Source of the DNA: an uncultured Eubacteriales bacterium
GTDB lineage: Bacteria > Bacillota > Clostridia > Oscillospirales > Acutalibacteraceae
NCBI GenBank assembly: GCA_934667575.1
Contig: CAKUME010000063.1
Span: 1 to 6,659 of the forward strand
Length of the DNA stretch: 6,659 nt
Direction: 5' to 3'
Shown: piece after piece, positions 1-6,645 of the stretch
How positions within the stretch are numbered: position 1 is the stretch's first letter
Layout of the letters: each line of letters opens with the position of its first letter
The notes under the pieces: model-generated
What the model saw: only the letters and a program-made list of their open reading frames with translations
Told to the model about the DNA's origin: nothing
The model's database searches: none
Made by a program: the position numbers and the translations under genes

Positions 1-1
1 T

Positions 2-1978
2 GTGGTGCACTCGGTGCACGGCATCGGCGTGTTCGAGGGCATTCACAAAATCGAATTGCAGGGTGTGACCAAGGATTATATCAAAATTCGCTACGCCAAG
101 CTGGACACGCTCTATGTGCCGGTCACGCAGCTGGACATGGTGGCCAAATACATTGGCGGCGGCGAGGAAACCACCGTGAAGCTCCACAGCCTGGGCGGCA
201 CGGAATGGCAAAAGGCGAAGGCGCGCGTGCGCGCCGCGGTCAAAGACATCGCGAAGGAGCTGATCCAACTCTACGCCCAGCGGCAGCAGGCGCCCGGCCA
301 CGCGTTCCCGCCCGACACCGACTGGCAAAAGGATTTTGAGGCGCATTTTGAATACACCGAAACCGAAGACCAACTGCGCTGCATCAGCGAAATTAAAGCG
401 GATATGCAGCGTTCTGCGCCGATGGACCGTCTGCTTTGCGGCGACGTGGGCTTTGGCAAAACCGAGGTTGCGCTGCGCGCCGCGTTCAAGTGCGTCACCG
501 ATTCCAAGCAGTGCGCGCTGCTGGTGCCCACCACCATTCTGGCGTGGCAGCATTATCAAACGGCGCTGCGCCGCATGGAGGGCTTTCCGGTGCGCATTGG
601 GCTGCTCAGCCGCTTTCGCAGCGCCAAGCAGCAGGAAGAAACGCTGCGCCAGCTGCGCACCGGCGAACTGGATATGGTGATCGGCACGCACCGGCTTGTG
701 CAAAAGGACGTGAAATTCCACGACCTGGGGCTGGTGATTATTGACGAGGAGCAGCGCTTTGGCGTGGCGCAAAAGGAAAAGCTCAAAACACTGCGCAATA
801 ACGTGGATGTGCTCACGCTGTCGGCCACCCCCATTCCCCGCACGCTGAACATGGCCATGAGCGGCATTCGCGATATGTCGGTGATCGAGGAAGCGCCCAT
901 GGATCGCCATCCGGTGCAAACCTATGTGCTCGAGCACGATCCCGGCGTGATCGAGGATGCGCTGCGGCGCGAGCTGCGGCGCGGCGGGCAGGCCTATTAT
1001 CTGCACAACCGCGTGGAAAGCATCGAAAGCGTGGCGGCGCGCATTCAGCGGCATATTCCCGAGGCGCGGGTCACGGTGGCGCACGGCAAAATGACCGAGG
1101 AGCAGCTTTCGGACGTGTGGCGTCGGCTGGTCGATCAGGAGATCGACATTCTGGTGTGTACCACGATCATCGAAACGGGCGTGGATGTGCCGAACGTGAA
1201 CACGCTGATCATCGAAAACGCCGACCGCATGGGGCTGGCGCAGCTCCACCAGCTGCGCGGGCGCGTGGGACGTTCCGCGCGCCGGGCCTACGCCTATTTT
1301 ACCTATCCGCGCGGCAAAGTGCTGTCCGAAATTTCCACCAAGCGGCTCACCGCCATTCGCGAATTCACCGAATTCGGCAGCGGCTTTCGCATTGCCATGC
1401 GCGATTTGGAGCTGCGCGGTGCGGGCAATGTGCTGGGCGCGCAGCAGCACGGCCACATGGAAGCCGTGGGCTACGACCTCTATCTGAAGCTGCTCGGCGA
1501 AGCCATCGCGGTGGAAAAGGGCGAAACGCCCGACGCCCCCGACGCGGAATGCCTGATCGACGTGCAGGTGCAGGCACACATCCCGGAAGAATACATTCCC
1601 AACCTGAATCAGCGGCTGGATATGTATCACCGCATTGCCGATATCCGATCCGAGCGCGACGCCGACGATGTGGTAGACGAATTGATCGACCGCTTTGGCG
1701 ACCCGCCGGAATCCGTGACCGGGCTGGTGGATGTGGCGCTGCTGCGCAACCGCGCCATGCAGCTGGGCATCACCGAAATTCGCCAGACGGCGGGCAATGT
1801 GCTGCTTTATGTGCAGCAGCTCAACAAACCTGCGCTGGCGCGGCTCATTGCACGCATGAAGGGCCGCGTGCTGGTGAGCGCGGCCACCCGGCCGTATATT
1901 TCGGTCAAGCTCACCGGCAAGTCGGTGCTGCTGGAGCTCAAGCAGATCCTTGCGGTGCTCGCGGACGACGGCGCATAA
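2..1978 (+). CDS. mfd: Transcription-repair coupling factor Mfd, C-terminal part (5' truncated by window edge)
   Basis: Mfd is a cytoplasmic ATP-driven DNA translocase that displaces RNA polymerase stalled at lesions and recruits the UvrABC excision system. The frame is open from the first bases, so the GTG at position 2 is not a real start. About 658 residues are visible; full-length Mfd is about 1150-1180, so the UvrB-like N-terminal modules lie outside the window. Seen in order (residues of the fragment): a CarD/RID-like RNA polymerase-interacting domain at about 1-55 (HSVHGIGVFEG, LYVPVTQLD); Walker A GDVGFGKT at 147-154; DEEQ box at 248-251; SATPIPR at 274-280; motif VI QLHQLRGRVGRS at 414-425; a TRG-type translocation motif around 459-479 (GFRIAMRDLELRGAGNVLG); and the TRCF C-terminal domain at about 520-658. 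All key motor residues are present. RecG shares the helicase core and TRG motif, but the RID and TRCF domains identify Mfd. A hairpin follows the TAA stop. Confidence 0.97.
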   Translation: MVHSVHGIGVFEGIHKIELQGVTKDYIKIRYAKLDTLYVPVTQLDMVAKYIGGGEETTVKLHSLGGTEWQKAKARVRAAVKDIAKELIQLYAQRQQAPGHAFPPDTDWQKDFEAHFEYTETEDQLRCISEIKADMQRSAPMDRLLCGDVGFGKTEVALRAAFKCVTDSKQCALLVPTTILAWQHYQTALRRMEGFPVRIGLLSRFRSAKQQEETLRQLRTGELDMVIGTHRLVQKDVKFHDLGLVIIDEEQRFGVAQKEKLKTLRNNVDVLTLSATPIPRTLNMAMSGIRDMSVIEEAPMDRHPVQTYVLEHDPGVIEDALRRELRRGGQAYYLHNRVESIESVAARIQRHIPEARVTVAHGKMTEEQLSDVWRRLVDQEIDILVCTTIIETGVDVPNVNTLIIENADRMGLAQLHQLRGRVGRSARRAYAYFTYPRGKVLSEISTKRLTAIREFTEFGSGFRIAMRDLELRGAGNVLGAQQHGHMEAVGYDLYLKLLGEAIAVEKGETPDAPDAECLIDVQVQAHIPEEYIPNLNQRLDMYHRIADIRSERDADDVVDELIDRFGDPPESVTGLVDVALLRNRAMQLGITEIRQTAGNVLLYVQQLNKPALARLIARMKGRVLVSAATRPYISVKLTGKSVLLELKQILAVLADDGA

Positions 1979-1983
1979 ACCAT

Positions 1984-2037
1984 GAAAAAACGACAAAGCG
2001 GCCGACTGGGTGTTCATTCACACCGGTCGGCCGTTTT
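1984..2037. terminator. Bidirectional intrinsic terminator between convergent mfd and the isomerase gene
   Basis: An imperfect inverted repeat pairs 1999-2012 with 2021-2033 (CGGCCGAC against GTCGGCCG, then GGTG against CACC, with a small bulge) around an 8-base loop. On the plus strand the stem is followed by TTTT (2034-2037), and on the minus strand by CTTTG and then a six-T run (complement of 1985-1990). It lies in the 90-bp gap between two convergent stop codons, where a shared terminator is expected. The plus-strand T-run is short and the minus-strand one is interrupted, so efficiency is uncertain. Nothing else is seen in this gap. Confidence 0.7.
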
Positions 2038-2068
2038 GGACTTGTATGGGTACAAAAGCGCGCAAATG

Positions 2069-2857
2069 TCAGTCGAGCAGCGCCCACATTTTGCGGCACA
2101 CGGTGTCTGCATCTTCCGAAAGGCCGCATTCAAACACCACAAAGCCCGTGTAACCCGTGTCGCGAATGGCACGGAACACGTTGCGGTAGTTGATCTCGCC
2201 GGTGCCGGGCTCTTTGCGGCCGGGCACATCGCCCACATGAATGTGGCCGATCCGATCGATGTATTGGCGAATGGTGGAAATCAGATTGCCCTCGGTGATC
2301 TGCTGATGGTAGACATCGTAGAGCACGCGCACGGCCGGGCTCTGCACCTCGTCGATGATCGCGGCCGCTTCGGCGGTGGCGGTCAAAAAATATCCCCGGT
2401 GATCCACCAGAATATTCAGCGGCTCCAGCACCGCGGTCATGCCCGCCGCTTCCAGCATCGGCGCCGATGCGCGGAGCGCCTGCACCACGTTGGCGTGCTG
2501 CACTGCGCGCGGCACGCCGGCGCGCTCGTTGCCGGTGGTCACAACAATATTTTTCACCCCGAGCACCCGGGCGGCTTCCACCGTTTCCGCCATCGCGTCC
2601 AGATACGCCGCACGGGCCTGCTCGTGCACAATACCGCGCGTGTTGTCGATCCACTTTTGCTTTTCGGGGTCGCGCGACTGGATCAGAATGGCCGAAATCA
2701 CCGTGCCGGTTTCGTCGATTGCTCGCCGAGTTTCGGCAAGGTCGAGGTCTTTCCAGCAAAGCAGCTCAACGGCGCCAAATCCGTGTGCCGCCGCTGCCCG
2801 CACCTTGTCGCCGCCGCTGCCGGGGAACCAGCCGCCCGCCGCTGTGAGTGTAAACAT
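2069..2857 (-). CDS. Hydroxypyruvate isomerase-like sugar isomerase/epimerase (TIM barrel)
   Basis: This 262-residue protein belongs to the xylose isomerase-like TIM-barrel superfamily and most resembles hydroxypyruvate isomerase (Hyi), which interconverts hydroxypyruvate and tartronate semialdehyde. The length is typical for Hyi. Visible signatures are VLEPLN (Glu145, first catalytic/metal Glu), YDVYHQQITEGNL (Asp181, His184), the strongly Hyi-like HVGDVPGRKEPGTGEINY at 207-224 (His207 where E. coli Hyi has a metal-binding Gln) and VFECG (Glu243, second catalytic Glu). The active-site set is therefore complete. There is no signal peptide or membrane segment, so it should be cytoplasmic. The ATG at 2857 is preceded by AGAAGGA (2866-2872) with an 8-base spacer. 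It runs convergent to mfd and has its own predicted promoter. Members of this superfamily drift in substrate (for example ketose 3-epimerases), and its position beside a glycoside hydrolase locus leaves a sugar epimerase role possible, so I give no gene symbol. Confidence 0.88.
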   Translation of the reverse strand: MFTLTAAGGWFPGSGGDKVRAAAAHGFGAVELLCWKDLDLAETRRAIDETGTVISAILIQSRDPEKQKWIDNTRGIVHEQARAAYLDAMAETVEAARVLGVKNIVVTTGNERAGVPRAVQHANVVQALRASAPMLEAAGMTAVLEPLNILVDHRGYFLTATAEAAAIIDEVQSPAVRVLYDVYHQQITEGNLISTIRQYIDRIGHIHVGDVPGRKEPGTGEINYRNVFRAIRDTGYTGFVVFECGLSEDADTVCRKMWALLD

Positions 2858-2899
2858 GGTTCAATTCCTTCTTTCCCGTGTTTTTTCAGGTTTAGGGAT

Positions 2900-2928
2900 A
2901 TTATACGATACTCCGCGCATGAACGCAA
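2900..2928 (-). promoter_or_regulatory. Sigma-70/sigma-A type promoter for the isomerase-like gene
   Basis: Read on the minus strand there is a consensus -10 box TATAAT (2900-2905), a 17-base spacer and a -35-like TTGCGT (2923-2928, three of six matches to TTGACA). This predicts a start of transcription near 2893 and a leader of about 36 bases containing the AGAAGGA ribosome-binding site. It sits after two terminator-like hairpins that close the upstream operon, which supports independent transcription of the gene. The weak -35 suggests moderate strength or dependence on an activator. Confidence 0.7.
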
Positions 2929-2942
2929 TAGCCGAAACCAAG

Positions 2943-2963
2943 AAAAAACCGGAAATTTCCGGT
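2943..2963 (-). terminator. Intrinsic terminator of the GH39-MFS-LacI unit: perfect 16-bp palindrome plus six Ts
   Basis: ACCGGAAATTTCCGGT (2948-2963) is a perfect palindrome. Read on the minus strand it is followed directly by TTTTTTC (T-run complementary to 2943-2948). As RNA it can fold into a 6-bp stem with an AAUU loop ahead of the U-run, the form of a Rho-independent terminator for the operon ending at 3012. Its perfect symmetry and its place about 20 bases upstream of the isomerase -35 box also allow a protein-binding role. Confidence 0.65.
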
Positions 2964-2978
2964 GACGGGGCGCATCCG

Positions 2979-2995
2979 AAAAAGCGGCGCGCCGC
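2979..2995 (-). terminator. Possible first terminator after the LacI-family gene (GC palindrome plus five Ts)
   Basis: GCGGCGCGCCGC (2984-2995) is a perfect 12-base palindrome. On the minus strand it is followed by TTTTT (complement of 2979-2983), and it begins 17 bases past the regulator's stop codon. The stem would be only 4 bp with a CGCG loop, so it is weaker than the hairpin downstream; together they may act in tandem. GC-only palindromes also arise by chance in GC-rich DNA. Confidence 0.4.
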
Positions 2996-3011
2996 CGAAG
3001 CATTCCGGCAG

Positions 3012-3962
3012 TCAGGTGAACCGCCGAATCAGCTGCGCCGGCACCGCATATGCATGCCGCCGCACCACACCGTCGCGCCGGTCGCGAATGATATCCGCCA
3101 CCACCCGCGGGCAGATGGTTTCAAACATGTCGCGCACCGTGGTGAGGCCGCCAAACACATAGCGCGCGGCGGGCACATCGTTAATGCCGATCACGCGCAG
3201 CTCGTCCGGCACCGCCACGCCCGCGCGCTGCACGGTGTCGATGAGCCCAAACGCAATTTCGTCGTAGGCGCAGAGCACGCCTTGGGGGCGTTCCGGCATG
3301 GCGAGCAGCGCCTGCGCCGCCTCCACGCCCGCCTGCTCAAACCGCGCGGCGCTGCAAAAAACCGCTGCGTGCGCAAAGCCCAGCTCGGCGCTCCGGCGGC
3401 GAAACGCCGCTTCTTTTTCGGGCGTGAGCCGTTCGCCCGCAAACAGCACGCGGCGGCAGCCGCTTTGCTGCAAATCAGCAAGCGCCTGCCGAATTCCGTC
3501 CGCCATTTGATTGTGAAAACAAATCGGCGCCCCATCCGAATCGAACGCCGCCACCGGGATCCCGGCCGGCGGCAGCGCGGGCAGCTGCGCTAAGCAAATG
3601 ATCGCATCCACCGCATAATCCTTGCGGCATTTTTCCACCTGCGCCGTCAGCTCTTCGGGTGCAAAGTCGGAACTGTAAATGGTGCAGCGGCAGCCGTATC
3701 GCCGAAACTCCGCGAGCAGCGCCTGCGCCATGTTCGCGTAATAAACGCTGATAATTTCCGGGCAGATGATCGCAATGTGAAAGTGCTCCTGCCTGCGGTT
3801 TTCGAGCTTGACCTTTTTCTTGCTTTCAAAATAGCCGCACTGCTCCGCCACATGCAGCACCTGCGCGCGGGTGGCGGGCGAAATGCCGTAGCCGTCGTTG
3901 AGTGCGCGCGAAGCGGTGGAAACCGAAACGTGCGCCAAAGCCGCCAGTTTTTCCAGTGTCAT
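3012..3962 (-). CDS. LacI/GalR-family transcriptional regulator
   Basis: This 316-residue protein has the LacI-family layout. An N-terminal helix-turn-helix covers about 1-45 (TLEKLAALAHVSVSTASRALN, then ISPATRAQVLHVAEQCGY). A periplasmic-binding-protein-like effector domain covers about 60-316, with the usual late motifs CAYDEIAFGLIDTVQRAG (231-248), VPDELRVIGINDVPAARYV (251-269) and LTTV (273-276). Members normally bind a palindromic operator as dimers and respond to a sugar. The segment between the domains (about 46-60, SKKKVKLENRRQ) is basic and lacks the usual hinge-helix pattern ending in AR-x-L. The ATG at 3962 is chosen because it overlaps the transporter stop as ATGA, has AAAGGAGG upstream, and puts the HTH at the N-terminus; a 50-residue longer reading begins inside the transporter gene and adds only low-complexity residues. 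As the last gene of the unit it most likely regulates the hydrolase and transporter, and itself; the effector cannot be read from sequence. Confidence 0.93.
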   Translation of the reverse strand: MTLEKLAALAHVSVSTASRALNDGYGISPATRAQVLHVAEQCGYFESKKKVKLENRRQEHFHIAIICPEIISVYYANMAQALLAEFRRYGCRCTIYSSDFAPEELTAQVEKCRKDYAVDAIICLAQLPALPPAGIPVAAFDSDGAPICFHNQMADGIRQALADLQQSGCRRVLFAGERLTPEKEAAFRRRSAELGFAHAAVFCSAARFEQAGVEAAQALLAMPERPQGVLCAYDEIAFGLIDTVQRAGVAVPDELRVIGINDVPAARYVFGGLTTVRDMFETICPRVVADIIRDRRDGVVRRHAYAVPAQLIRRFT

Positions 3963-5215
3963 TCGGCGTGCGCCTCCTTTGCCCCGCTGCGGCGAAACGC
4001 AAAACGAATATAGAGCGCCGCCGCCACGGTTGCCGCGCACGCCGCCAGCGACAGCAGCTGCTGCGCATAAACCGTGACGCCCAGCAGCCGGCTGCCCTGC
4101 CCCTGCACCCAACGCACCACTGCGCTTGCCGCCAGCGCGGCCGCAAACCCGGCCGCCCCCGACGCCACCTGACTAAATGCCAGCGCGTTGGCGCATTCCG
4201 CCTTGGGCGCGCTGTCGAATATCAGATTGGTGAGCGCGCTGTTGAGTCCGCCCATGGCGATTCCATAGAGGATATTATAGAACAAAAACAGCACGGCCCC
4301 GTTGCTCGGCGCGGCAAACGTGTTGATCAAAAACGCGCACGCCATCACCAGCAGGCACCGCCGGAGCATGGCGGCAAACGAATGGCGGTCGGCATAGGCG
4401 CCCCAGGCGCGCGAAACAAAGATGCGCGCCGTTGCCTGCACAATTTGCAGCACGGAGATATACGTCATGCTGAACCCCAGCTCGTTGAGCTGATAGGTGC
4501 CGTAAAACGGAACGGCCAAATTGGCCGCTATCCCCCAAATGGTGAGCGCGATTGCGGCGCGCCTCGCCGCACGGCCGGGCAGCCGCAGCCGAGATTTTGC
4601 CGCGGTGGGCGGTTGGTGCTCGGCGGGCGCCGTGGTGCGCGCCAGCAGCGCCGTGTGCACCGCGGTGAGCGCGAGCAATCCGGCCGCACCGCCCGCAAAC
4701 GCCGCGTGCAACTGCCCCGCAGCGCGGCAGTGATCGATCCACGCGCCGAGCGCATAAGTAAACGCCATGCCCGCCGCCAGCGACACGATCTCCTTTTTTG
4801 CGGTGAAACGGCCGCGCTCCGCATCGTCTACGAGCGACATCAGCCACACGGTTTTGCGCGGGGCGGCAAGGTTATACAGAAAATACGCCAGCAATATGGC
4901 GGCGATAAATCCCGCCGTGCGCAGCGACTTGGGGCCGCCCAGCAGCGGAATGACATACAGCAGCGCAAACAGCAGCTGATTGCCCACGCTCAGCAGCAGC
5001 ACCATCCGCTTGGTTGGGCCGCCGGTGAACGCCGTGCCAAGCTGAAACACGCACCCCAGCGATAAAAACGATGTGATCACGCCGGTGAGCCCGTCCGACA
5101 TCCCTAAGCTGCTGGTGAGCGTGGCGAGAAACGACCCGCCCACCATAATTGCAATCAAATATTCCACCGCCGCCTGCGCAATATAGCGGCGGCAGTCGTC
5201 CCCTGTTCGATTCAT
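3959..5215 (-). CDS. Major facilitator superfamily transporter, probable glycoside importer
   Basis: This protein of about 418 residues is hydrophobic throughout, with around 12 predicted membrane segments at roughly 13-35, 43-64, 71-93, 99-118, 141-160, 169-191, 219-240, 250-268, 284-300, 305-325, 341-365 and 385-404. A hydrophilic central loop (about 192-218, rich in Ala, Pro and Arg) separates the two halves, as in the MFS fold. A motif A-like loop is recognisable in the second half (WGAYADRHSFAAMLR, 271-285); the first-half equivalent is degenerate (TGGPTKR, 64-70). A conserved-looking loop GRFTAKKEIVSL lies at 135-146. The ATG at 5215 is preferred: GAAGGA (5228-5233) lies 12 bases upstream. 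An in-frame ATG at 5227 abuts that site, and a TTG at 5242 has no ribosome-binding site. It lies 86 bp after the hydrolase gene and overlaps the regulator by 4 bp. Import of the hydrolase substrate is inferred from this context; export cannot be excluded. Confidence 0.88.
   Translation of the reverse strand: MNRTGDDCRRYIAQAAVEYLIAIMVGGSFLATLTSSLGMSDGLTGVITSFLSLGCVFQLGTAFTGGPTKRMVLLLSVGNQLLFALLYVIPLLGGPKSLRTAGFIAAILLAYFLYNLAAPRKTVWLMSLVDDAERGRFTAKKEIVSLAAGMAFTYALGAWIDHCRAAGQLHAAFAGGAAGLLALTAVHTALLARTTAPAEHQPPTAAKSRLRLPGRAARRAAIALTIWGIAANLAVPFYGTYQLNELGFSMTYISVLQIVQATARIFVSRAWGAYADRHSFAAMLRRCLLVMACAFLINTFAAPSNGAVLFLFYNILYGIAMGGLNSALTNLIFDSAPKAECANALAFSQVASGAAGFAAALAASAVVRWVQGQGSRLLGVTVYAQQLLSLAACAATVAAALYIRFAFRRSGAKEAHAE
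3973..3980 (-). promoter_or_regulatory. Ribosome-binding site of the LacI-family gene, inside the transporter coding region
   Basis: On the minus strand AAAGGAGG lies 10 bases before the ATG at 3962, within the last codons of the transporter gene. It is the strongest Shine-Dalgarno match in the window and settles the regulator's start. Together with the ATGA stop/start overlap it indicates translational coupling. Confidence 0.85.
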
Positions 5216-5242
5216 TAAAAAACACATTCCTTCGGCCGCCAA

Positions 5243-5255
5243 GCGGATGATCCGC
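5243..5255. repeat. 13-base inverted repeat GCGGATgATCCGC in the hydrolase-transporter gap
   Basis: Two 6-base arms (GCGGAT and ATCCGC) are perfectly symmetric about one central base, in the 86-bp gap about 28 bases upstream of the transporter ATG. As RNA it would make a poor hairpin because the loop is a single base, so it looks more like a DNA site. Canonical LacI-family operators are symmetric around a central CG, which this is not. The rest of the gap (5216-5301) shows only the transporter ribosome-binding site and no convincing promoter or terminator. Confidence 0.35.
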
Positions 5256-5301
5256 CATCCCGGCGTGCGTTACATATGGGCAAGCGAAAAAAACGATGCG
5301 A

Positions 5302-6645
5302 TCACTTTTTCAGCCGGATGAGCCACACGGCGTTGCGCGGCGCGGGCAGCGTGAGCGCGCCGTTCGCGCCCGATACCCATTCCGCACGCACCGGAACCAT
5401 GTCGTGCGTTTCATCGAGCAGCAGGCATTCCGCGCGCACATCCCCGTCGGCAAAGCCGCGAAGGTTCAGCACGATCGTGTCGTCTGCGGCATCGTCGTCT
5501 TCGCGGAAGCAGCTGAGCATCACGGCCGCCTGATCGCCGCGGCGCGCTGCGCAGAGATACGCATGGGAGCTGTCCGATTTCACCGCGCAGCTGTCGCCCA
5601 GCGTATACAGCTCGTTGAACATCGGGAACGGATAATACCCTTTCAGGCACTCACACACAAAATCGGTGTTGAACATTCCGTTCATGCCGCAGGGCCGCGC
5701 GTCGTAATACATCAGCAGATCCACCGGAGCCACTTGGCATTTTGCCATGACCGCTGCGATATACGCCGCGCCCTTGAGCGATTTTTCCTGTTTCAGCGAG
5801 TAGTACCAGGCTTCGCCCTCAAAGCTGCGCACATAGTTCCACTCGTTCAGGATGCTTTCGGTTTGCGTGAAGCCATGCCGATCCAGACACGCACGCACCT
5901 CGCGGGCGCGCGCCGCCACCCGCTCGGGGTCGGTGGCATAGATGTGCCACGAGAAAAAGTCGAGCGGCGCGGTGAGCTGCGCCAAAAAGCGCTCCATCCA
6001 ATCCGTGTGGTAAGCCAGCGCCGGGCCGCCGATTTTGAGCTGCGGAAAGCATGCCTTCAAATGGCGCGCCGTAACGTCGTACAGCTCATAAAACTGTTTT
6101 TCCGTGCCGCCCCAGCAGCGCTTATTGGGGGAATCGTCGGCATCGAGATCCGGCTCGTTCCAAATTTCCCATGAAGTAATCTTCATTGTGGGGCCGTTCG
6201 CCCAGCCCTCGGTGTAGTGCCGGATGATATGCTCGCACACCTGCGCCCACTTGTAAAAATCCCGGGGCGGCAGCGTGCCGTATTTTTTGGGGCCATGCTC
6301 GATCTTGGAGCCCAGGCGGTAGAACGGTTCCGTTCCGGCCAGCGCAATGGTTTGCAGATACATATCCGTCACCGTGAAGTCGTAGGCATTCGGGTCGGCC
6401 GGATCGCGGTCAAAATCCGGAAAAATCGCGTGCACGTCCACCGTGTGTTCGCCGCCGTAGCTCGCGCAGAACGAGGAGTCGTGCGTGCGGGCAAACGGAA
6501 TGCCCGCCGCGCGGTAGGCGTCGAAGTTGGTGATGCACTGGTCGGAATGCCAAGGATAAATCGGCCCGTTGTTGACCGCGTGCATCGGTTTCACCCGGCC
6601 GGCCGGCTGCGCAAAATTCACTGTGGCTTGAAGCATAACAATCAT
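5302..6645 (-). CDS. GH39-like glycoside hydrolase (beta-xylosidase-type fold), predicted cytoplasmic
   Basis: This 447-residue protein resembles clan GH-A family 39 enzymes, which hydrolyse beta-xylosides and related glycosides with retention of configuration. The acid/base region WEIWNEPDL (Glu164) is followed by QFYELYDVTARHLKACFPQLKIGGPA in two blocks (184-195 and 196-209), matching the GH39 pattern known from Thermoanaerobacterium XynB. The probable nucleophile is Glu268 in ILNEWNY, where XynB has TEYN. The catalytic (beta/alpha)8 barrel spans about 15-345, and a C-terminal beta-rich domain about 350-447 completes the usual GH39 layout. It is somewhat shorter than XynB (500). There is no signal peptide and there are some fourteen cysteines, which favours the cytoplasm. 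The start at 6645 has AAAGGGG (6649-6655) only 3 bases upstream; the ATG at 6636, 12 bases from the same site, is equally possible. It heads the visible part of the operon; its promoter, or further genes, lie beyond the right edge. Substrate unknown. Confidence 0.87.
   Translation of the reverse strand: MIVMLQATVNFAQPAGRVKPMHAVNNGPIYPWHSDQCITNFDAYRAAGIPFARTHDSSFCASYGGEHTVDVHAIFPDFDRDPADPNAYDFTVTDMYLQTIALAGTEPFYRLGSKIEHGPKKYGTLPPRDFYKWAQVCEHIIRHYTEGWANGPTMKITSWEIWNEPDLDADDSPNKRCWGGTEKQFYELYDVTARHLKACFPQLKIGGPALAYHTDWMERFLAQLTAPLDFFSWHIYATDPERVAARAREVRACLDRHGFTQTESILNEWNYVRSFEGEAWYYSLKQEKSLKGAAYIAAVMAKCQVAPVDLLMYYDARPCGMNGMFNTDFVCECLKGYYPFPMFNELYTLGDSCAVKSDSSHAYLCAARRGDQAAVMLSCFREDDDAADDTIVLNLRGFADGDVRAECLLLDETHDMVPVRAEWVSGANGALTLPAPRNAVWLIRLKK

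Noticed and set aside
1117..2193. 358-codon open frame on the plus strand overlapping the end of mfd and the isomerase gene
   Set aside because: It is in another frame of mfd, rich in Arg/Ala/Gly/His, with no recognisable motif and running across the terminator; GC-rich codons leave few stops in shadow frames.
2130..2759. 209-codon minus-strand frame inside the isomerase gene
   Set aside because: It is a shifted reading of the isomerase gene; the correct frame shows complete Hyi-like motifs without frameshift.
1982..2965. 327-codon plus-strand open frame starting ATGAAAAAACGA just after mfd
   Set aside because: It starts within the terminator hairpin, lies antisense to the well-supported isomerase gene, and gives a His/Arg-rich sequence without domains.
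2439..3593. 384-codon plus-strand frame across the isomerase promoter and regulator gene
   Set aside because: It is antisense to two supported genes and spans both terminators and the promoter; composition is low-complexity Arg/Ala.
3963..4112. 50-residue N-terminal extension of the LacI-family regulator
   Set aside because: The extension lies inside the transporter gene, is Gly/Ala/Arg low-complexity, and would bury the helix-turn-helix; the ATG at 3962 has AAAGGAGG and an ATGA overlap.
3902..5065. 387-codon plus-strand frame antisense to the transporter
   Set aside because: It is Arg/Gln/His-rich with no domain or ribosome-binding site; the opposite strand encodes a clear 12-segment membrane protein.
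5296..6174. 292-codon plus-strand frame antisense to the hydrolase
   Set aside because: The hydrolase on the other strand has both catalytic motifs and full family length; this frame shows none.
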